A stretch of DNA of 64,000 nucleotides from Pogostemon cablin (GCA_023678885.1 CM042987.1:30342927-30406926), one strand, 5' to 3'; counted from the first letter of the stretch, positions 25,800 to 37,918 are shown. Notes: generated by a model from the letters alone, not told the origin. Translations and numbers: made by a program.

Positions 25800-27361
25800 C
25801 CACTTTCCAACAACCGTTGTGCTTTTGTTGTTGATATCATAGGAAATCTGAAAATTTTCTTGATCCCAACAAAAGTAAATGGTTCTCCCTTCAATGGTTG
25901 GAAAGTAATACTCTTCTTCTGACAATCTATTGTCGCACCGTACTTTGACAGCCAATCCATACCCAATATAATATCATAATCATTCATATTTAACACAATT
26001 AAGTCAGCGAGGAGTTGTCTTCCTTCAATAGGAATAACACAACCTCGAAGAAGTTGATTAGTTTGCTTTGATTCACCAGAAGGTATCATCACCTCATAAT
26101 TAGCTTCTATTAAGTTAGATATTCCACCCAGCTTCCTCACATATTCTGTGGATACAAATGAATGTGTTGCTCCAGAATCAAATAGCACATAGGTAGAAAT
26201 GCCAAAAATAGAAATCTTACCAGCAATAACTGAGGGGTTCGCATCTGCCTCCTCCCGCGTCAAAGTGTATACTCTTGCTGGAACTCTCACTTGTTGCCCT
26301 TGTTTTCCTTTCTTAGGACAAGTAATAGTCATATGTCCTTTCTCTCCACATGTGTAACATGTTCTCGGAGGCATGTGACACTCTCCACCATGTGGTCTAA
26401 AACAATTTGGACACATCGGTAGAGGCGGCGCCTGTGGCATTTTCCCTTGATCGAACCTGGAACGCTTATTTGGTTCTCCTTGTCCTTGTCCTTGCTCCAC
26501 TTGAAAATTTGATTTCGGTCTCTGAAATGGCATCGGCCTCTTATCATTTCTCCCAAACTGCTGCACCGGTTTCTGTTGAAATTGACGTCTGACAGCTTGA
26601 GCTTGTCTGATCCTCATCTCTGCTTGTTCAGCAATCTGAGCCCTTTCTGCCACTTGTGAGTATGTTGCTCCATGCAGTTCCGCCATACTCACATCTCTGA
26701 AAAGCTCAGGCCTTAAGCCTTCCACGAATCTTTCCACTTTTAATGCCTCCGTACTCACCATATGTTCTGCAAACCTTGACAACAGTTCAAACTTACGAAG
26801 GTAATCTGTGACTGTCATGCCACCTTGCCTCAACTGTATGAACTCGTTCATCTTCATGGCTCTCACCGGTGCCGTAAAGTACTTGTTTCTGAAAAGTTCC
26901 TTGAACCTTTCCCATGTCATATTCCTGGCATCCTCGATACTTTTAATCGTATCCCACCAGTGGCCTACACTTCCTCGTAACATGAAAGAAGCACGCATCA
27001 CTCTGTCTCCCTCTAGAATTTTACTGTATTGAAACATGTTTTCCATCGTGCGTAACCAATCCTCTGCATCTGTGGGGTCTGCTGCGTCCTCAAATATTGG
27101 AGGGCTCAGCTTTCAAAACCTTTCACAAACCATTTCCACACGTTCTACTTGACGTTGATTGTGATTAATATTAACCTCTGGCTGTCCACCCATATCTCTC
27201 TGCTGAATTAGTTGTTGTATCTGTTGCGACTGGCGCTCTACCAGTTCCATCAGGCGAGTAATCATCGCATCACTATTATTTCCTTCAGTAGGTGTTATTT
27301 GCTCAGCAACTCTATCACTTTCAGAACTTTCACCCATAATTCTTTCCATTTTGTCTCCCAA
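25800..27361 (-). pseudogene. Chromovirus gag and protease (one in-frame stop)
   Basis: The reading frame starts at ATG 27361 (MGDKMERIMGES) and is interrupted by an in-frame TGA at 27113-27115, then stays in frame. Gag binds the element RNA and builds the particle. The capsid-type region includes the WERFKELFRNKYF segment typical of retrotransposon gag. A CCHC zinc knuckle (CYTCGEKGHMTITC) lies at about 26359-26318, preceded by another Cys/His cluster (CPNCFRPHGGEC). The aspartic protease active site FDSGATHSFV is near 26182. The stop would cut gag after about 82 residues, so this copy cannot make full Gag unless the stop is read through. Confidence 0.9.
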
Positions 27362-27498
27362 CTATAAGTCCTACACCACATGACCAATATAATTTATAAA
27401 ACACATAATAACACAAAATGAAAATAATACTTACATACGAAGCTGCTCTCCCAAGGAATGAGTTCATGTACATAGACAGTCTGCAGGACCCAAACCGT

Positions 27499-27510
27499 GC
27501 TCTGATACCA
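27499..27510 (-). other. Primer-binding site, initiator tRNA-Met
   Basis: The minus strand reads TGGTATCAGAGC, the standard plant PBS complementary to the 3' end of initiator tRNA-Met. Three bases (GAG) separate it from the 5' LTR. Confidence 0.9.
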
Positions 27511-27513
27511 CTC

Positions 27514-29225
27514 TGTCACGACCCACTTTTCATAACTTATAATTCTTTAATTAACATAAACATCATCATCATAAAATTTGCACATATTATTTTTTTTTTC
27601 CTCACATAATATATATTATCCAAACGGCCATACCAGTTCAACATACACAACTGGTTTCTGACACCACTTCAATCCACACAAACAGTTGACAATATATATA
27701 TTACATAATAAAATATCAGCGGAAACAAAATAAACACACGGTCTAGCCCATCAGGTCGTCATCTATGTACATCCACTCAAAACCTTGTAGGAGCTCCACA
27801 GCTTGCATAGTACATCACATACTCAAATATCATCAGGCTCACCTACAATGCATAAACTAGTGAGACAAAAATCTCAGTAAGTAGAAATCATGCATGACAA
27901 TGCATGAAAATGCACTTATTTCCTAATCTACTAATTTGTCTCTTTTATTTAGAAAACTGTTCACGTTGCGGGATCCCCACGACACACTTATAATATGCAC
28001 CCCAAATGAGCTCAATGGGGACAATTTTTCCGAACCCCGACAATAGTGACGAGAACGATTTTTCCGAACTCTGACAAAGTGGTGGGGACGATTTTTCCGA
28101 ACCCCTGACAAAAATGTCGGGAACGATTTTTCCAAACCCTGACAGAGATGCATATATAGTGGCCGCACACACCATTAGTATCTTATTAATTTTAGGGAAA
28201 ACACTATTCATGATATGCATGGTATGCAACCAGTGCAATTAAATATACATCATAAATTATTTATGACATCAATATCAACATTTAATCATAAATAAAATAA
28301 CAACTTAATTTAATTCACACAAATCCACATCACCTTGAATCACACGGATCTCTTATAATAACAACTCCATCTTGGATCACACAGATCCTTATAACCAACA
28401 TCTTCTCAAGTCATACGGATATATTTTTAACAGTTCCCAATCACACAGATATATATAATACAATAATATTATTTCAAATTACATAAATCCACAACTTGTA
28501 AAATTAATTAATCCCAAATAATTTATAACATAATTAAACTAATCATAAATAATTCACAATATAATTATCACATATTAATTACAAATAATTTACACACAAC
28601 ATATTTATTCATTGTAGTTGGACTTCTACTTACTTGAACTCCGATAATAATAATACTATAGACTCGTGAAAATCCGTAATTAATTCCTTCCTTCCCGTTC
28701 CAACACACTTCTTCCCTCAAATTTTTCTCGAATTAAAATTTTTGGGGTGTGAGGTAACCACCTCCCCACACCTATTTATAAGGAGAAGAAATGAGTTGGT
28801 CGATCAATTAAATAAATAAATAATTAATTTTTTTTTTATTGAAAACGACCTTTGCCATTTTTTCAATTTTGGCTACTAAGCCAAATCAATTTCTGCCGCC
28901 CCTTTGACTTTCTTTCTTTTTTTTTTTATTATTAATTATTATTATTATATTATTATTATTATAATAATAAAATTACGTGTGATACTTAATAATTAAGAAA
29001 AGTGTATTCATACACATAAAATAATTTATTCATATATCCAAATTAATACACGTAAATATTTATGCACACATATATTCACATATTGTCACCATTATTATCA
29101 CAGATGTCTCAAATAAAATGTAAAGATAAATAAAATTTAGAAATAATTGTCACATAATTATAAAATACACATAATACAAATTAAATTATATTGACACACT
29201 AGTAGTGAGAAACTTGGGTATTACA
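27514..29225 (-). repeat. 5' LTR of the chromovirus
   Basis: 1712 bp, nearly identical to 21060-22797, including the tandem acgatttttccgaac units (about 28017-28150). As the upstream LTR on the minus strand it would supply the promoter for the element. Confidence 0.95.
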
Positions 29226-29230
29226 ATATG

Positions 29231-30057
29231 ACATAAAAGATAATACAAAAATAATGGAATACAAAATAAGTAATTGGGAAATTATAATGTACTATGTATT
29301 ATGAGGAAAGTTTTTGTATCTACTTTTTATAGAATGCACGCCTCTAATAGTACTCAAGTTTATTTCCTTTAGAAGGTAGAAAGGCTCATTATTTTTCAAT
29401 TGTAAATAATTTGATATACTAAATCATTTTCCTTTAGAAACGTAGTTCAGATCCACGAGTATAAAAGTCGTGGTTTATAAAGATTAGAGATTTTAAGCAC
29501 GCGTCAAAAATAGAATGACTAATAATTATAAGAAGGTGAGTAAATAATCAAAATCAAGAATTAAGCACAACATATCAAGAGAGAAGCGTTTACGTAAAAA
29601 AACTAAAAAAAGTATAAATTAATTTCAAAATAGATAAAATTAACAGACTAAAAACTTTATTTTCCTATATTTATGTTAAATAAAAATATTTTGGTGTTGT
29701 GGGTACTACCCTAAATTTAGAGCATATATACTACATATCTTAGGCTGGTTTTTGAAAATAAAAATTCACATCTAAAGTTTAAAATCAATAAATAAATATT
29801 ATTAATCTTTTATACACTAATCACTTTCTACGCATTTTTCTTCCTCATTTAATTATCTTTTTTTCTTATTTTTCATTTCTTTTCAAATATGTCTTTCACA
29901 TAGCTACTTTTACACATTAAACTTCATTCAATAATGTATATATTTCATAATAATTGTATTAATTTTTTATATTCAAATTTTTATTAAAAAAAAAACTAAC
30001 AGTAATTAAATTTCATAATAAAATGTATAAATTTTTATTCACTAATATATTATGGTA
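29231..30057. other. AT-rich intergenic DNA
   Basis: No gene or repeat terminus is recognised between the chromovirus and the Mutator-like element. Confidence 0.5.
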
Positions 30058-30239
30058 CGGCTATTCACTATCCCGATATTACTAAATATACCACATTTGT
30101 TATACAAACCCTAGTAACTATTATGAAAGGATAAAATATTTACTATATATACCCCTGTACCTAGTATACCCTTTTAAATTTTAGTTTTTAATCTTAAATT
30201 CATCAATTAATTTTCCAGCAACATCAACCCATGACGATG

Positions 30240-30451
30240 AACAAAGACGATGGGATTTTTCAGCATGTCCCGGAGCGGTTGTCGAGTGATGAGGTGATGT
30301 TGAGGTCCGAAGAGCGGTAATTCTCCATACCCGAAACCCTCGTTCTAAAAACATGGAAAACCTCCCATAGCTTGGAGCTCTCCTCCATGTATTCATCCAG
30401 CCACTTCTCACCAATCGGCAAATGGATCAACTTCTGCACCAAAAGAGTCAA
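30240..30451 (-). pseudogene. Captured host-gene fragment, possibly BYPASS1/DUF793-like
   Basis: On the minus strand an open stretch carries LIHLPIGEKWLDEYMEESSK and LWEVFHVF...GMENYRSSDL, then changes frame and becomes unrecognisable. The LP-x-x-x-KW-x-DEY and KLW-x-V pattern resembles part of plant BYPASS1/ROH1-type (DUF793) proteins. This is from memory and tentative. There is no start codon, the frame breaks, and the fragment is enclosed in inverted repeats, so it is a transposon-captured fragment rather than a gene. Confidence 0.4.
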
Positions 30452-30766
30452 TTTGGAGTGGTGTTAAAAAACTGAAATAATATCAAAATTGATTTTCAAA
30501 TTATAATTGATTTCATTTACACTACGTATTACTAAAACGCTGTCTGAGTCCAGCCTTACGCTCCACATTACGCACCACATCTAAATTACCAGCCAGCCAT
30601 CAAGACACGCCGGAAAATCCCTCCGTCTTTGCACATCGCCGTTGATTGATGCTGTCGGAAAATTAATGAATAAATTTAAAATTAAATAATTAAAAGGCTA
30701 TAATTGGTACAAGGGGTATATATAGTAAACATTTTATTTTTTTATACTAGTTATTGGGGTTTATAT

Positions 30767-31866
30767 CAGTGTTTTCAGAATTAGGCCGAACCTGTCAGTT
30801 TGACCGGTTTAATCGGGAACCGGTCCAGAAATACCCTAAAACTATTTTAGCTATTAAACTGGGGAAAATCGGCTTGGACCGGTCTAAACCGGAAAAAAGA
30901 AAAAACCGTCCAAACCGAAAACAGCCGATTTTTTTAAAAACAAAATCGCAGAAAACAACTTCTTCATATTGTTTCTTAAATCATAAAAGTGAAAAATATT
31001 GAAAAGATCAGAAATTAAAACCCATCAAAAACCTAAAATTGAAAGGAGATGTGCGATGTGGGCAAAGATCGGCGGGTTTCGACGCAGTGTGTGATGACGA
31101 TGAATTTGGCAGATTCATCGGTGGTGCTATATTGATGGGGGTGGGCCTGCGGTGCAACGGGATGGCGTGAGTGGTAGTGGTTTGAAAAAATAAACTTTAC
31201 AGATCTTCGAAAGAGAGAGGAACAATCGGTTCGACGGATTAGAATTTATAAATTTGGAGATCAACGAGGAAGTTCTTCCTTAGAGAGAGGAAGAGTCACT
31301 GAAAAAGAAAGAATCTCATTCTGATACTCGCGCTACGCTTCCAAATTTTATTTTTGACTAATGGACTTTATAATGAATTCACTTACCAGATTGTGGCCCA
31401 TTATAAATGGGCTTGAGAAAATGTTTAAATTTATATGTTAATTTAAATTATACTCCCTCCGTCCCATACTTATGTTCACACTTTCCGTTTTCGTCCGTCC
31501 CATACTTATATTCACCACCCAAAAAAGGAAACTTCACATCAACCAACAACCTCAAAAGTTCTCTTTATTTCAAAAATACCACTCTCACCTAACACACATA
31601 ACATACTTTATAATTTATTTATTACCTAAAAATACCACAATACCCCTAAAAAGTCAATAAAGTTGGTCAAAAAGCAACTTTTCTTAAACTCTGTATCTAC
31701 AGTACCGGTGAACATAAGTCCGGGACGGAGGGAGTATATAAAATAATAAAATATTATTAAAAAATAGGTAATTTTCATTTTTTCGGTTGAACCGTCGGTC
31801 CGACCGGTTGAACCTCGTATCGTTTGGGCCATCAGTTTGAGCTCCGGTCCAGTTATGAAAACACTG
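30767..31866. mobile_element. hAT-type non-autonomous element nested in the Mutator-like element
   Basis: The termini are CAGTGTTTTCA and TGAAAACACTG. The 8-bp flanks GTTTATAT (30759-30766) and ATTTGTAT (31867-31874) agree at six positions, a decayed hAT target duplication. Subterminal regions are rich in aaccggtcc/ggtccgaccggttgaacc words, a common feature of one plant hAT group. The interior is GC-richer (31020-31330) without a clear protein. A Stowaway MITE is inserted at 31453-31734. Confidence 0.75.
31453..31734. mobile_element. Stowaway MITE, 282 bp, nested in the hAT element
   Basis: The ends CTCCCTCCGTCCCATACTTA and AAGTCCGGGACGGAGGGAG are inverted repeats flanked by TA (31451-31452 and 31735-31736). 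Non-coding. Confidence 0.92.
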
Positions 31867-32459
31867 ATTTGTATAGCAATTGGGATATGTTCAATAATAC
31901 CAGGGGTGTTAGAATGACTTGATTAAATATTAAACGATTCATTTCTCTATCAACTTAAACTTTTAATTGAAGTGGTCATTTAACATCGTAACAGAGCTGT
32001 TGGGCATTTCCTAAGCCCGGTTGTGTTTTGGCCCATGATATGTTTAATTGAGGCCAAACATTTTCACCATAAAATATGAACATTAGCAACCTCTATTCTC
32101 ATTCACGCGTGAGTGACTCCTTAAATCCTTTCTTGATTTTCTGATACGTTAGGTAGCTGATTTCTTGGGAGTATGTCTCCAACCGTAATCATTTACTCAT
32201 TGGTCTCCTCCACCCCCAATTTAAATTGGGGCTTTCTCCTTTAATGAAGAGAGTGTAAGGGAACATATCAGTTTATTGAGAGGGTGAGGATTTGGTGAGA
32301 ATAGAGTGTTACCCGTTTGGATTGTGAGTGAGACTCTTTGTGAAACTATACTCTGCCCCTAAACGCTGACCAACTACCGAATCTGGAACCACAGGATACC
32401 TGAGCCCGTTATTTCTCCGATTCTTATCATGACAGCGTGGCGGCCCCGATACCCAATAG

Positions 32460-32472
32460 TGGTATCTGAGCC
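32460..32472 (+). other. Primer-binding site, initiator tRNA-Met type
   Basis: TGGTATCTGAGCC, one change from the standard TGGTATCAGAGCC, one base after the 5' LTR. Confidence 0.8.
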
Positions 32473-32950
32473 ATGATTGTTGCCGCCGTCGACGAGCCTG
32501 GTTGATCGTCTATTGTCGTTGTCCGTCAGCCACAGATTGCCTTCGGCTTTGATCCTAGCCCCGTGTTCATCCACTGCTTCAGGGGAGTTTTTTTCGTTCC
32601 TTTTAACTTTGTGTTTCATTTTTCTGATTTGTTTAGTTCTGATATATCTCTGTAATACCTTGAGGCGGTTGGTCCTCCTTTGTGATGCTCTGAGGCGTCT
32701 AGTCCTCTTTAATTATTCTTGATTGTTTCTCTGTGACTCTGCGTTTTCAATTCTGCTGTTGTAAATCTGTCTTTGTTATTAAACTGCTCCTTTATCGCTT
32801 TGTGTGTTCCTAGGATAGTATACAAGCCCTGAGTGACCCTTGCACAATTGATAAATCGATCTGCGAACTGGGATAGCCTCAGTCAACCTGTTGTGTGTAC
32901 TCTTGATTGTCAGTCTATTTCTTCCCGTGGTTTGTGCTTTGTGCTTAAAA

Positions 32951-33745
32951 ATGGCTTCCAGCTCATTTGGCATGACTTCTTTTGATGGTAAAACAGATTT
33001 TAAAATTTGGAAACGAAAGATGAAATGTGCTTTGGTTCAACAACGTGTCTCTAAGGCCATTGATGGAACGCATGCTAAAACTGTAACTGAAGATTAGAAA
33101 TCTGAAATGAATAAGCTTGCATTGTCATCCATCACTTTAAATCTCTCCGACTCTATATTAAGAAAGGTTGGTCACTTTGATTCTGCTGAAAAGATGTGAA
33201 AAAAGTTGGATGAATTGTTCAATGTGTCATCTCTGCCTAGTAGAATGTTCTTGCTTGAAAAAAATTTTAGTTTTAAATTGGATTTGAATAAGGACATTGA
33301 TGAAAACTTGGACATATTTACAAAGCTTATTATTGATATTAAGCAATATGGTGATAAACATATTAATGAGTACTCTCCTATTGTCTTGTTAAATGTTATT
33401 TCCTGACACTTATAGTGATGTGAAATTGCCATTAAGTATGGTAGAGATGAGATTTCACTTGATACCCTGACTAATGCTATAAAAAGTAAGGAATATGATT
33501 TAAAACACAATGAGGTATGTGATCAAAATTCAGGGGCTGTTATGTTGGTCAAGGGAAAGCATAATAATAAGTTTAAAGCTAAGAATCATAAATGCTATAC
33601 TTGTAATAAGTGTGGCCATTATGCTAACAAGTGACCTCACCCCAAGAAGAATAAATCTAGTGAACAAGACAATATTGTGATTGAAACTGAAAGTTATGGG
33701 GATATTTACTATAGTTGTGCTTGTGTGAATTTCTTGAGCCTTTAA
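32951..33745 (+). pseudogene. Ty1-copia gag remnant
   Basis: It begins at ATG 32951 (MASSSFGMTSFDGK) with the FDGKTDFKIWKRKMKCAL segment typical of plant copia Gag (UBN2-like). In-frame stops occur at 33095-33097 (TAG) and 33197-33199 (TGA), followed by a frame change near 33404. The later part KYGRDEISLDTLTNAIKSKE is gag-like, and a CCHC zinc knuckle (CYTCNKCGHYANK, last Cys codon now TGA) lies near 33590-33635. Gag would package element RNA. This copy is broken. Confidence 0.8.
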
Positions 33746-33874
33746 TTTATGTGGGTTTAAATAGCTTATTAATTCTCATGATTTTTTAAAAATTCTTTTT
33801 TTTCTGAAAATTTATTTTTTCTTGTGTGATTTCTCTTGAAACTTTGTGTTTTCTTGTGTGAGAAAATTATTTTA

Positions 33875-34099
33875 CTCCCTCCGTCCATCCTCAATATATC
33901 CATTTACTTTTTGCACATAGATTAAGGAGTATTATTATTTTATGTGTAGTAGGTAGTTGTATTAGTGGAGGGTGTGGGCCCCATATTTTATTGTATTAGT
34001 GGAGGATGTGGGCCCCATAATCTAAAAAGAAAAATTGATAGATTAAGGATGGACAACCCAAAATGGTAAAATAAATAGATTGACAGTGGACGGAGGGAG
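33875..34099. mobile_element. Stowaway MITE inside the gag-only element
   Basis: The ends CTCCCTCCGTCCATCC and AGTGGACGGAGGGAG are inverted repeats flanked by TA (33873-33874 and 34100-34101). The interior shares the gtgggccccat...ttgtattagtgg segment with 41500-41728. Non-coding. Confidence 0.92.
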
Positions 34100-35257
34100 T
34101 AATTTAGTACTATTGAAATATGTTTTCTATTTCACTTGTTTATCTGTTAAAGTTGCCTCTTGGTTGCTCCTTGTAAGGTGGAGCATTGATGTGTTTACTA
34201 TGTGTTAGTATTTGTTATGGTTGTGTGTCATTTATATGCTTATTTGTTACTCTTAGTGAGGTGGAGCATATCGCATGATTCTATGTTTAATGCTTTCGTA
34301 GCTTGTTAGGATATGCATTGCCTTTGTGTGCTTCTTTGTGATGTCTTCGTATTGTTTGAATGCTATAGTTTGTTTTCTATGTGATAAGACTTTGTGTCTT
34401 TAGAATTTTGTATTATATTCTTAATGATAAATGTTATGAATTGTGTATTCATGATCTTAGTGATCTTATGTTAGCTTTGTGCTTAGTTTATTACTTTCTA
34501 TGTGAATTGCTTGTGTGTTGTGAGAACTGTGAATTCTAATCTATGTGATTACATTATGTGAACTTTATGATATCTTGAGAGCTTTGTGCTTTTATCTTTA
34601 TGATAATGTGAAATTTTGTGATTGTGTGTCAATTTCTCTTAACTTACTTTGTATTTGACAAAAAAAAAAGGATCTTGCATTAATACTTTGTGTTTTGTTT
34701 TTTGCAAGTTTTCGAAGGCGGGCAATGATGAAATCCTGTGGACTCTATTTTGGTTGTGGTGTTCGGGATTAGGCCAAAAGATGGAGATTTATTGGGATTT
34801 TTCTAAGCCCGATTGTGTTTTAGTCCATGATATGTTTAATTGAAGCCCTAACCATTTTCACCATAAAATCTGAACGTTGGCAGCCTCTATTCTCATTCAC
34901 GCGTGAGTGACTCCTCAAATCCCTTCTTGGTTTTCTGATACGTTGGGTAGCTAATTTCTCGGAAGTGTGTCTCTAGCCGTAATCATTTACTTCCTGGTCT
35001 CCTCCACCCCCAATTTAAATTGGGGCTTTCTCCTCTGGTGAAGAGAGTGTGAGGGAACATATCAGTGTATTGAGAGGGTGAGGATTTGGTGAGAATAAAG
35101 TGTTACCCATTTGGATTGTGAGTGAGACTCTTTGTGAAAGTATACTCTGCCCCCAAACGCTGACCAACTACCGAATCTGGAACCACATGATACATGAGCC
35201 CATTCCTCCTCTACCTCTTCTCACGATGGTGTGGCGGCCCCGATACCCAACAAGAAC

Positions 35258-36452
35258 CATGACCAAATGAAGGTCCAAGATTCGAACCAAGCCGCACCCA
35301 TATTTTTATTCATAAAAATTTCTGAATATGGGTGCAATAATTTTCCGTAAATAAATCATCATTATTCATCATTTTTAAACATAGCATAAACCTCTAGCAA
35401 ACATACCCCAATAAATGGAAAACAAATTATTTATGGAAATATTTAATAAATATGAGATTAAACAAAAGCAACAGAGTTCCCAATCTCGCGTTGCATAAAA
35501 ATCCACATCGTTTTGGGCTAAAGCCCATTCCATTCGCCTTTCTTTATTTATAGAAAAATAATTTAAAGCCCAAAAGGACTAATTAGTTAAATACAATAAC
35601 GTCGTCTAAGCTTTTACTAAACACAATCTATATTTTAATTTAGGTGGTTTATAAAGATAAAAACCCCTTAATTTGAATTATTCAATAAATTTTATTTTTT
35701 AATCTAATTTTCAACTACTGTCTACTGAACATTTAATAAGATGCTCAACAAATAGTTGTGGAATGTTTAATGTACAAGACGAACATATATAATAAATATT
35801 TTCAACACTTTAATATTATCCCACTACTTGTTGAACATCCTATTAAAACCATGAGCTCCTGAATATTAATATTTGTAGGTTTGAAATGAGGATTACATAT
35901 CTTTAAATGTGCTATAAGCAGTAAAAGTGAAATACACCATGAATCATAATGATAAATTCAACATGAAATTAATCACAATGATGAAATTTTAATTATACTT
36001 TAAAAATTAAAGCATAATTATAAAAATAATATTAAACTCTAAAAATATAACTAAACCTAAACCATTAAAATGCACATAATTATGTGCAACGGGCGCAAGG
36101 AATATTTCAATTTTATATAGCGATCTTTTCATGCTAGTTTTATGGGTCGTTGCTTCCTCCTCCTGCTCCTGTGGTATATTTTTTATTTTTTCGGGGAATA
36201 GGCCCCCACCTACTATTTTAATTCATATTGGGCCCAATAGAATTTTCGATGGTATTATTTTATGGGGTCACTTATTATTGGATACATAAAATAATGCATA
36301 ATTGCTATAAACTACATGACTCAAAGCACTAATACTCATAACTACACAATTATGATTGTGATACCATAAATACCCCTATGTGTTTGCACAATTTGTTTGA
36401 ACAAATTTTTTTTTGCAAATTTTATTTACATATTTTAAGTTTCGGCGACCGG
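35258..36452. other. Intergenic DNA without recognised feature
   Basis: No credible ORF or element terminus was seen between the gag-only element and the solo LTR. Confidence 0.5.
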
Positions 36453-36659
36453 CCGCCTGATGAGAGTGGAAATTTACGTCTTTTCGATCATATATTACCG
36501 TGTTTATGTTAGGATAAGGCCATATTTTCGTGTTGGAGTGCGTAGTTGATGTATTTTACATGATTCTGGTGCTTCTAATGGTTTTTGTGGAGTTTTGAAG
36601 GTTAAAACAGAGTAAGAATGAAGCGAAACCGAAGACGTGAAAGAAACGAGCTGAAAAGG

Positions 36660-37050
36660 GGCTTACTCGAGTTGCAAGGGTCAGCTCGACCTTTCAACTC
36701 GAGTAGTGTAAGGTGCCATAGAAAGTCAGAATTGGTCAGTGAGCCAACTCGACTTGTCTTGTGTAACTCGAGTTGCAGCTCGACTTGAGCTACGTTGAAG
36801 ACAAGTCGAGTGGCAAGTCGTGTGAGGCAGAGCAGCGGCGGATGCCGTCCAGAGAGCCAACACGAGTTGACAGGAAATAGCTCGACTTGCCAGCTTGACT
36901 CGTGTTGGTGTACAGAGAAAAATCAGTTTCAGAGCATGACAACTCGACTTGACAGGCGGATGCACGACTCGAGTTGGGTTACTCGAGTTGCAACATAAGG
37001 CAACTCGAGTCGTGTTGGCAACTCGAGTTGGTCACTCTAACTCGTGTTGC
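36660..37050. repeat. Cluster of CTCGAGTTG / CTCGACTTG / CTCGTGTTG words
   Basis: About twenty occurrences of a 9-bp word and variants, in both orientations, many forming the palindrome caactcgagttg. They lie in the putative U3 part of the solo LTR. The function is unknown. Confidence 0.85.
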
Positions 37051-37918
37051 GTTAGTTTGGGATGAAAATCAGGATTTTTAATCCCCTGTGCGTGACAAAC
37101 GTGAAGAATAGCCCATCAAAGTCAGTTTCGTGGCCCATGGTATAAAGAGGGATCAAGCACTTTGAGAGGAGGACCGATCATTCACCACAGAAACACACCG
37201 TGAATTCAATTCACGCTCCATCCATCCATCCACCCACTCACATCAAATCTTTCATCATCCATCCCATCGGTCCAGAGGAGGATTCTAGTGCGATTGAGAG
37301 AGCAATCCAATCGGAGAGATGGAGGAAGAACGCAAACACTAGGGTTTCGTATTCTTTTCTTTATTTTCCCTTTGTTGATTTTGTTATGAATTTGATAGCC
37401 GTGAGGGTTGTGTGTAACCTCATGGGCTAAAACCCTTTACGGTTCTAAGGATTGAGTGTTAGATGTAGTTGATTTGGGAACCTAGACTAATCTTGTGAAT
37501 TCATACTGTGATAATCCTTATTTATTCGTTTTTATCCAAACTTTGTTATGCGCTTGTAACGTCTTTATCGCATATTATTGATATTGTCCGTGATGCTTGA
37601 TATGCTATGTTAGCCTGTGTGCATGTGTACTTGATATTGTTTGATTGCAAGGGATTAAAGTAGCTTGTCCGTGAACACATTAATCCTAAGAGCTAGTAAA
37701 TAGGGTACTTGATTATCTTAGTGGAACAATGCAATTAAGAAGTTAAGTAGGAAGTGAATAAGATTGAATAGGAATTCCAGAGAATATATGTTAGTCGAAT
37801 TGGCCATCCGGAGGTTTATAAAATTCGCCTTATTAGTATCTAGGAAGGAGGATTAAAACTATTCACGTGTTATTTTGTAATGTTAATCCATTAAAGCAGT
37901 ATGAATGAACAGTAGGAC

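Larger units (their letters stand above)
21060..29225 (-). mobile_element. Ty3-gypsy chromovirus (Tekay/Del-like), nearly complete
   Basis: The 8.2-kb element has long LTRs (21060-22797 and 27514-29225), both TGTCACGACCC...TATTACA, and a perfect 5-bp target duplication ATATG (21055-21059 and 29226-29230). On the minus strand, in order: 5' LTR, PBS, gag with zinc knuckle, protease, reverse transcriptase, RNase H, integrase, chromodomain-like C terminus, polypurine tract, 3' LTR. Protease-RT-RNaseH-integrase order with a C-terminal chromodomain defines chromoviruses. Assignment to Tekay/Del rests on protein texture and long LTRs and is inference. The LTRs are nearly identical, differing mainly by a (TA)n expansion in the left copy, which implies recent insertion. 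The coding region carries three in-frame stops and two single-base deletions. Confidence 0.95.
30058..31918. mobile_element. Mutator-like (Pack-MULE-type) element with nested insertions
   Basis: The left arm (30058-30169) and the right arm (30703-30766, continuing after the nested hAT element at about 31875-31918) are long inverted repeats. Both contain tttactatatatacccc near the inner edge, ATACAAACCC in the middle and a related ggtattattga/cgatattacta segment outside. Long AT-rich inverted repeats surrounding a host gene fragment are the hallmark of Pack-MULEs. I could not find a 9-bp target duplication, so outer boundaries are approximate and the class is inferred. Confidence 0.5.
31998..35252 (+). 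mobile_element. Gag-only Ty1-copia-type retrotransposon
   Basis: LTRs of about 461 bp (31998-32458, TGTTGGGCATTTC...CCCAATA) and 463 bp (34790-35252, TATTGGGATTT...CCCAACA) are clearly homologous. The flanks AGAGC (31993-31997) and AGAAC (35253-35257) form a 5-bp target duplication with one mismatch. A PBS follows the 5' LTR, and a purine-rich tract (aaaagatggaga) precedes the 3' LTR. The internal region encodes only a decayed gag. No protease, integrase or RT is present, so it is non-autonomous. About 1 kb after gag is T/G-rich non-coding DNA with a Stowaway insertion. Confidence 0.88.

Noticed and set aside
27499..27510. tRNA-like sequence (also at 32460 and 47635)
   Set aside because: Only the 12-13 bases complementary to a tRNA 3' end are present, next to LTRs. 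These are primer-binding sites, not tRNA genes.
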